Source of the DNA: Duganella sp. CF458
GTDB lineage: Bacteria; Pseudomonadota; Gammaproteobacteria; Burkholderiales; Burkholderiaceae_D
Assembly (NCBI RefSeq): GCF_900113115.1
Contig: NZ_FOOF01000023.1
Coordinates: 25,328 to 89,327, forward strand
Length of the DNA: 64,000 nt
Reading direction: 5' to 3'
In this document: piece after piece, positions 62,283 through 64,000 of the stretch
How positions within the stretch are numbered: the stretch's first letter is position 1
How the letters are laid out: every line of letters begins with the position of its first letter
The notes under the pieces: generated by a model
Told to the model about the DNA's origin: nothing
The model's database searches: none
What the model saw: only the letters and a program-made list of their open reading frames with translations
Position numbers and translations under genes: made by a program

Positions 62283-63047
62283 TTACTGGGCCAGTACGCC
62301 CGGCAGGATAGCTTCCATCGCATGTTCAAGCGCCGTGCGGACGTTCTTGACTCTATCAGCACCGGTCATCTTGTTGAAGGTCTCCATACCGTAAGAATCG
62401 TCCGAAGGACGGGCAATAATAAAGGACTGCTTCGCCGTCCCTTCTCCCACCACTTTCAAGGAATCCGCCTCGACCAGTCGCGCGCGCACATAGGCAAATG
62501 GCGCAACCATGCCGCGTGACGAAGTATCGTCGCTCCTGTTGATGGTCCGGATCATGTCATCGACATAAAAGCCCAAGCCTTCCAGCGCACTGCCTCCAAC
62601 AGTTGCGTCAATCAGCTTGATCGCAGCAATGCCGCGGAATTTACTGATCACGATGGCGTGACTCACACCCTGCTCTTTCAACAGGCTTTTCAGGTACTCG
62701 CGATCTTCCACATACTGTTCGGGATGTTCGAACATACCATTCTGGGCGCTGTACAGGCCCTTGTCCTGCGTCGTCATCAGGCTCAATTTCGCATTCGGCA
62801 GCAATTTAAGCAGCGACGCGCGAGCAGCGATGATCGCAACCTGGTCGAATACCGGATCTTCAACCGTAAGCACTTCAACAGGCGAACTTTCCGTCCGGCT
62901 TCCAACCTGATGTCGCTGCGCGTGGAGGGCGAGGCTGTTGCCGACCAAAGAGAGCACGGCAATGCTGCGGATCGGCGCGGTTTCGGCCTGCACGTTCATG
63001 CCCGCCAACACCAGCAGGACGGAAAGGGCAGCTTTGGCAGTGGACAT
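62283..63047 (-). CDS. Unknown exported protein
   Basis: I do not recognise this 254-residue protein. It has a signal peptide (about residues 1-22, LSVLLVLAGMNVQAE). The mature part is mixed: IRSIAVLSLVGNSLALHAQRHQVGSR at the start, an AIVISKFRGIAAIKLID strand-turn, an ALEGLGFYVDD stretch and an ending helix TALEHAMEAILPG. It looks periplasmic. Convergent with the hydrolase gene. Confidence 0.65.
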   Translation of the reverse strand: MSTAKAALSVLLVLAGMNVQAETAPIRSIAVLSLVGNSLALHAQRHQVGSRTESSPVEVLTVEDPVFDQVAIIAARASLLKLLPNAKLSLMTTQDKGLYSAQNGMFEHPEQYVEDREYLKSLLKEQGVSHAIVISKFRGIAAIKLIDATVGGSALEGLGFYVDDMIRTINRSDDTSSRGMVAPFAYVRARLVEADSLKVVGEGTAKQSFIIARPSDDSYGMETFNKMTGADRVKNVRTALEHAMEAILPGVLAQ

Positions 63048-63081
63048 TCCTGGAATCCTTATTGATTTCTAACGTCGCAAC

Positions 63082-63087
63082 ATTATA
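63082..63087 (-). promoter_or_regulatory. Consensus -10 element for the exported unknown gene
   Basis: On the minus strand a perfect TATAAT lies at 63087-63082, about 35 nt before the start at 63047. No good -35 is spaced at 16-18 nt, so this is a partial call. Confidence 0.35.
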
Positions 63088-63122
63088 TCCAGTAGAGTTG
63101 GCAACTTGTTAAAATCTGGCGC

Positions 63123-63536
63123 ATGAATGCCTCTTCCATCACCTACGCTGTTGAAACGAACGTCGGCGTCGACGAATTCCGCGATCTCTTGAACGCATCC
63201 GGCCTGGGCCGGCGCCGCCCGGTGGATGATGCCGCGCGGTTGGGTGCAATGCTGTCGAATGCCAACCTGATCCTGGCCGCGCGCAGGAATGGAGAATTGG
63301 TCGGCATCGCCCGCGCCATGACGGACTTCTCGTTCGCCTGCTACCTGTCCGACCTTGCCGTCAGCGACCAGGCGCAAGGACAAGGAATCGGTGCGCGCCT
63401 GATCGAAGAAATGCGCGCGCATCTCGGCCCGACCGTCAACCTCATACTCAGTTCGGTGCCAGAAGCGGTTCCCTTCTATCAGCGCATCGGCATGGCCGCT
63501 TTGCCTGACTGCTTCTGGTACCGGCGCGAGTTCTAA
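63123..63536 (+). CDS. GNAT family N-acetyltransferase
   Basis: A 137-residue acetyltransferase. It has a short form of the GNAT fold with GELVGIARAMTD, YLSDLAVSDQAQGQGIGARLIEEM (the acetyl-CoA pyrophosphate loop QxxGxG) and the terminal FYQRIGM. The substrate cannot be told. It is upstream of the disrupted second GNAT gene. Confidence 0.9.
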   Translation: MNASSITYAVETNVGVDEFRDLLNASGLGRRRPVDDAARLGAMLSNANLILAARRNGELVGIARAMTDFSFACYLSDLAVSDQAQGQGIGARLIEEMRAHLGPTVNLILSSVPEAVPFYQRIGMAALPDCFWYRREF

Positions 63537-63576
63537 TGCCAGCGCAGATGTCACTGACACTCACACGGAAAACGGT

Positions 63577-63807
63577 ATGATCCGCGGCTCCACCATTCAC
63601 ATTCGCCACATCCACAGTAGCGACCGGGCCTTGCTGGCGCCCCTGTTGAACGACCATGACCTGCGCGGCGAGTATTTGCCGAGCGCCCTGGTTTCGCCTT
63701 CGGAACTGGAGAGAAAGTTCGCCGGCGACGGCGTCGCCAACGATGCCTTTACGCGCCTACCGATAGTTGATTCCGAATCGGACCGGACCATCGGTAGTCG
63801 GCCCTGA
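63577..63807 (+). pseudogene. GNAT acetyltransferase N-terminal fragment cut by an IS element
   Basis: A 76-codon ORF whose sequence is the first third of a GNAT enzyme (IHIRHIHSSDRALLAPLLNDHDLRGEYLP, then SPSELERKFAGDGVANDAF and DSESDRTIG). After Ile-Gly at about 63795 the match stops and a TGA follows within three codons. The next DNA is a transposase upstream region, so the gene is interrupted rather than naturally short. The 3' part should lie beyond the window. Confidence 0.75.
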
Positions 63808-64000
63808 ACAATTGAACGGAGCCTGATTCTGAAGGCGAAACGCCTGAAAAACACTGCTGTAATTTGCAAGGTTTCGTTAGAATAGAGGCAATTCCTTGCA
63901 GATTTCAGAGGGGCAGATGGGACCAAAGCCAGTCGGACCGCAAAGCAATGACATGTTTCGCCAACGGCTAGACGAGTTGGTGAACCCGCAGCACCCGCTG
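63796..64000 (+). mobile_element. Left end of an IS5-family insertion sequence
   Basis: The boundary is set at the point where GNAT homology stops (about 63796); it could lie up to about 30 nt further in. About 120 nt of non-coding DNA, including a small GGCG-AAA-CGCC hairpin, leads into a transposase start. The terminal inverted repeat and target duplication cannot be confirmed because the right end is outside the window. Confidence 0.6.
63917..64000 (+). CDS. IS5-family transposase, N-terminal fragment
   Basis: The frame opens at 63917 after AGAGGGG and runs off the window with 28 codons visible. MGPKPVGPQSNDMFRQRLD followed by ELVNPQHPL matches the N-terminus of IS5-type transposases (a PK-x-DLFR-x-RLD-x-ϕ-x-P-x-HxL pattern). 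The DDE catalytic residues are outside the window. Confidence 0.75.
   Translation, partial: MGPKPVGPQSNDMFRQRLDELVNPQHPL

Noticed and set aside
1..64000. CRISPR array, tRNA or rRNA genes
   Set aside because: No regularly spaced repeats, cloverleaf-like sequence or rRNA-like stretch was noticed; a tool search was not possible.

Overview
The window reads as a chromosomal segment of a high-GC betaproteobacterium, most likely Oxalobacteraceae (the Massilia / Duganella / Janthinobacterium group). This is inferred from protein sequence character, the sigma–DUF3619–DUF3106–RDD operon, the ilvBNC and isc layouts and the high G+C. No rRNA, tRNA or CRISPR array was seen. The species cannot be named from the sequence alone.

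Layout. 1–3600: the 3' end of a (+) gene, a bidirectional terminator, and the branched-chain amino acid operon ilvB-ilvN-ilvC (-). 3600–7200: a 416-nt spacer, then an ECF-like sigma factor / DUF3619 / DUF3106 / RDD membrane-protein operon and a methyltransferase (+). 7190–9400: DUF2007, a secreted WG-repeat-like protein coupled to a LysR regulator, and a small DUF2798 membrane protein. 9413–18540: one long minus-strand iron-sulfur transcription unit, iscR-iscS-iscU-iscA-hscB-[two unknown low-GC ORFs]-hscA-fdx-iscX-methyltransferase-threonine aldolase-rRNA pseudouridine synthase, with an IscR-type operator upstream. 18.7–21.4 kb: a UDG-superfamily protein lacking the catalytic motif, a TPR membrane protein that looks like a diguanylate cyclase without its GGDEF domain, and an unknown protein. 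21.4–26.9 kb: a double-hybrid histidine kinase followed by a periplasmic-sensor GGDEF protein. 26.9–30.1 kb: maleylacetoacetate isomerase, fumarylacetoacetase, a VOC protein and a divergent LysR regulator (aromatic catabolism). 30.1–31.9 kb: a ChaC-type gamma-glutamylcyclotransferase and a PA0069-family radical SAM gene under a near-consensus LexA box. 31.9–37.2 kb: DUF2760 plus two divergent Hsp70 proteins. 37.2–53.2 kb: a type VI secretion locus of two divergent arms, with a DTW-domain gene at one end. 53.3–63.5 kb: a single-TM unknown protein, an alpha/beta hydrolase, a DUF748/DUF6351 envelope operon, a solute-binding-like protein, a TetR–hydrolase operon with a clear operator, an unknown exported protein and a GNAT. 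63.6–64 kb: a GNAT gene cut by the left end of an IS5-family element.

Most genes are packed with ATGA, TGATG or GTGA overlaps, so the operon assignments are strong. The T6SS locus has tssA, H, E, D(hcp), C, B, a TPR lipoprotein, K, L, an OmpA protein, tagF, M and a TagX-like peptidase. It has no tssF, tssG, tssJ or vgrG here, and tssE overlaps tssH where tssF-tssG normally sit. The strongest leads for something not described before are the two translationally coupled low-GC ORFs inside the isc operon, the missing tssFG, the LexA-controlled radical SAM gene, and the UDG homologue with a replaced active-site motif.
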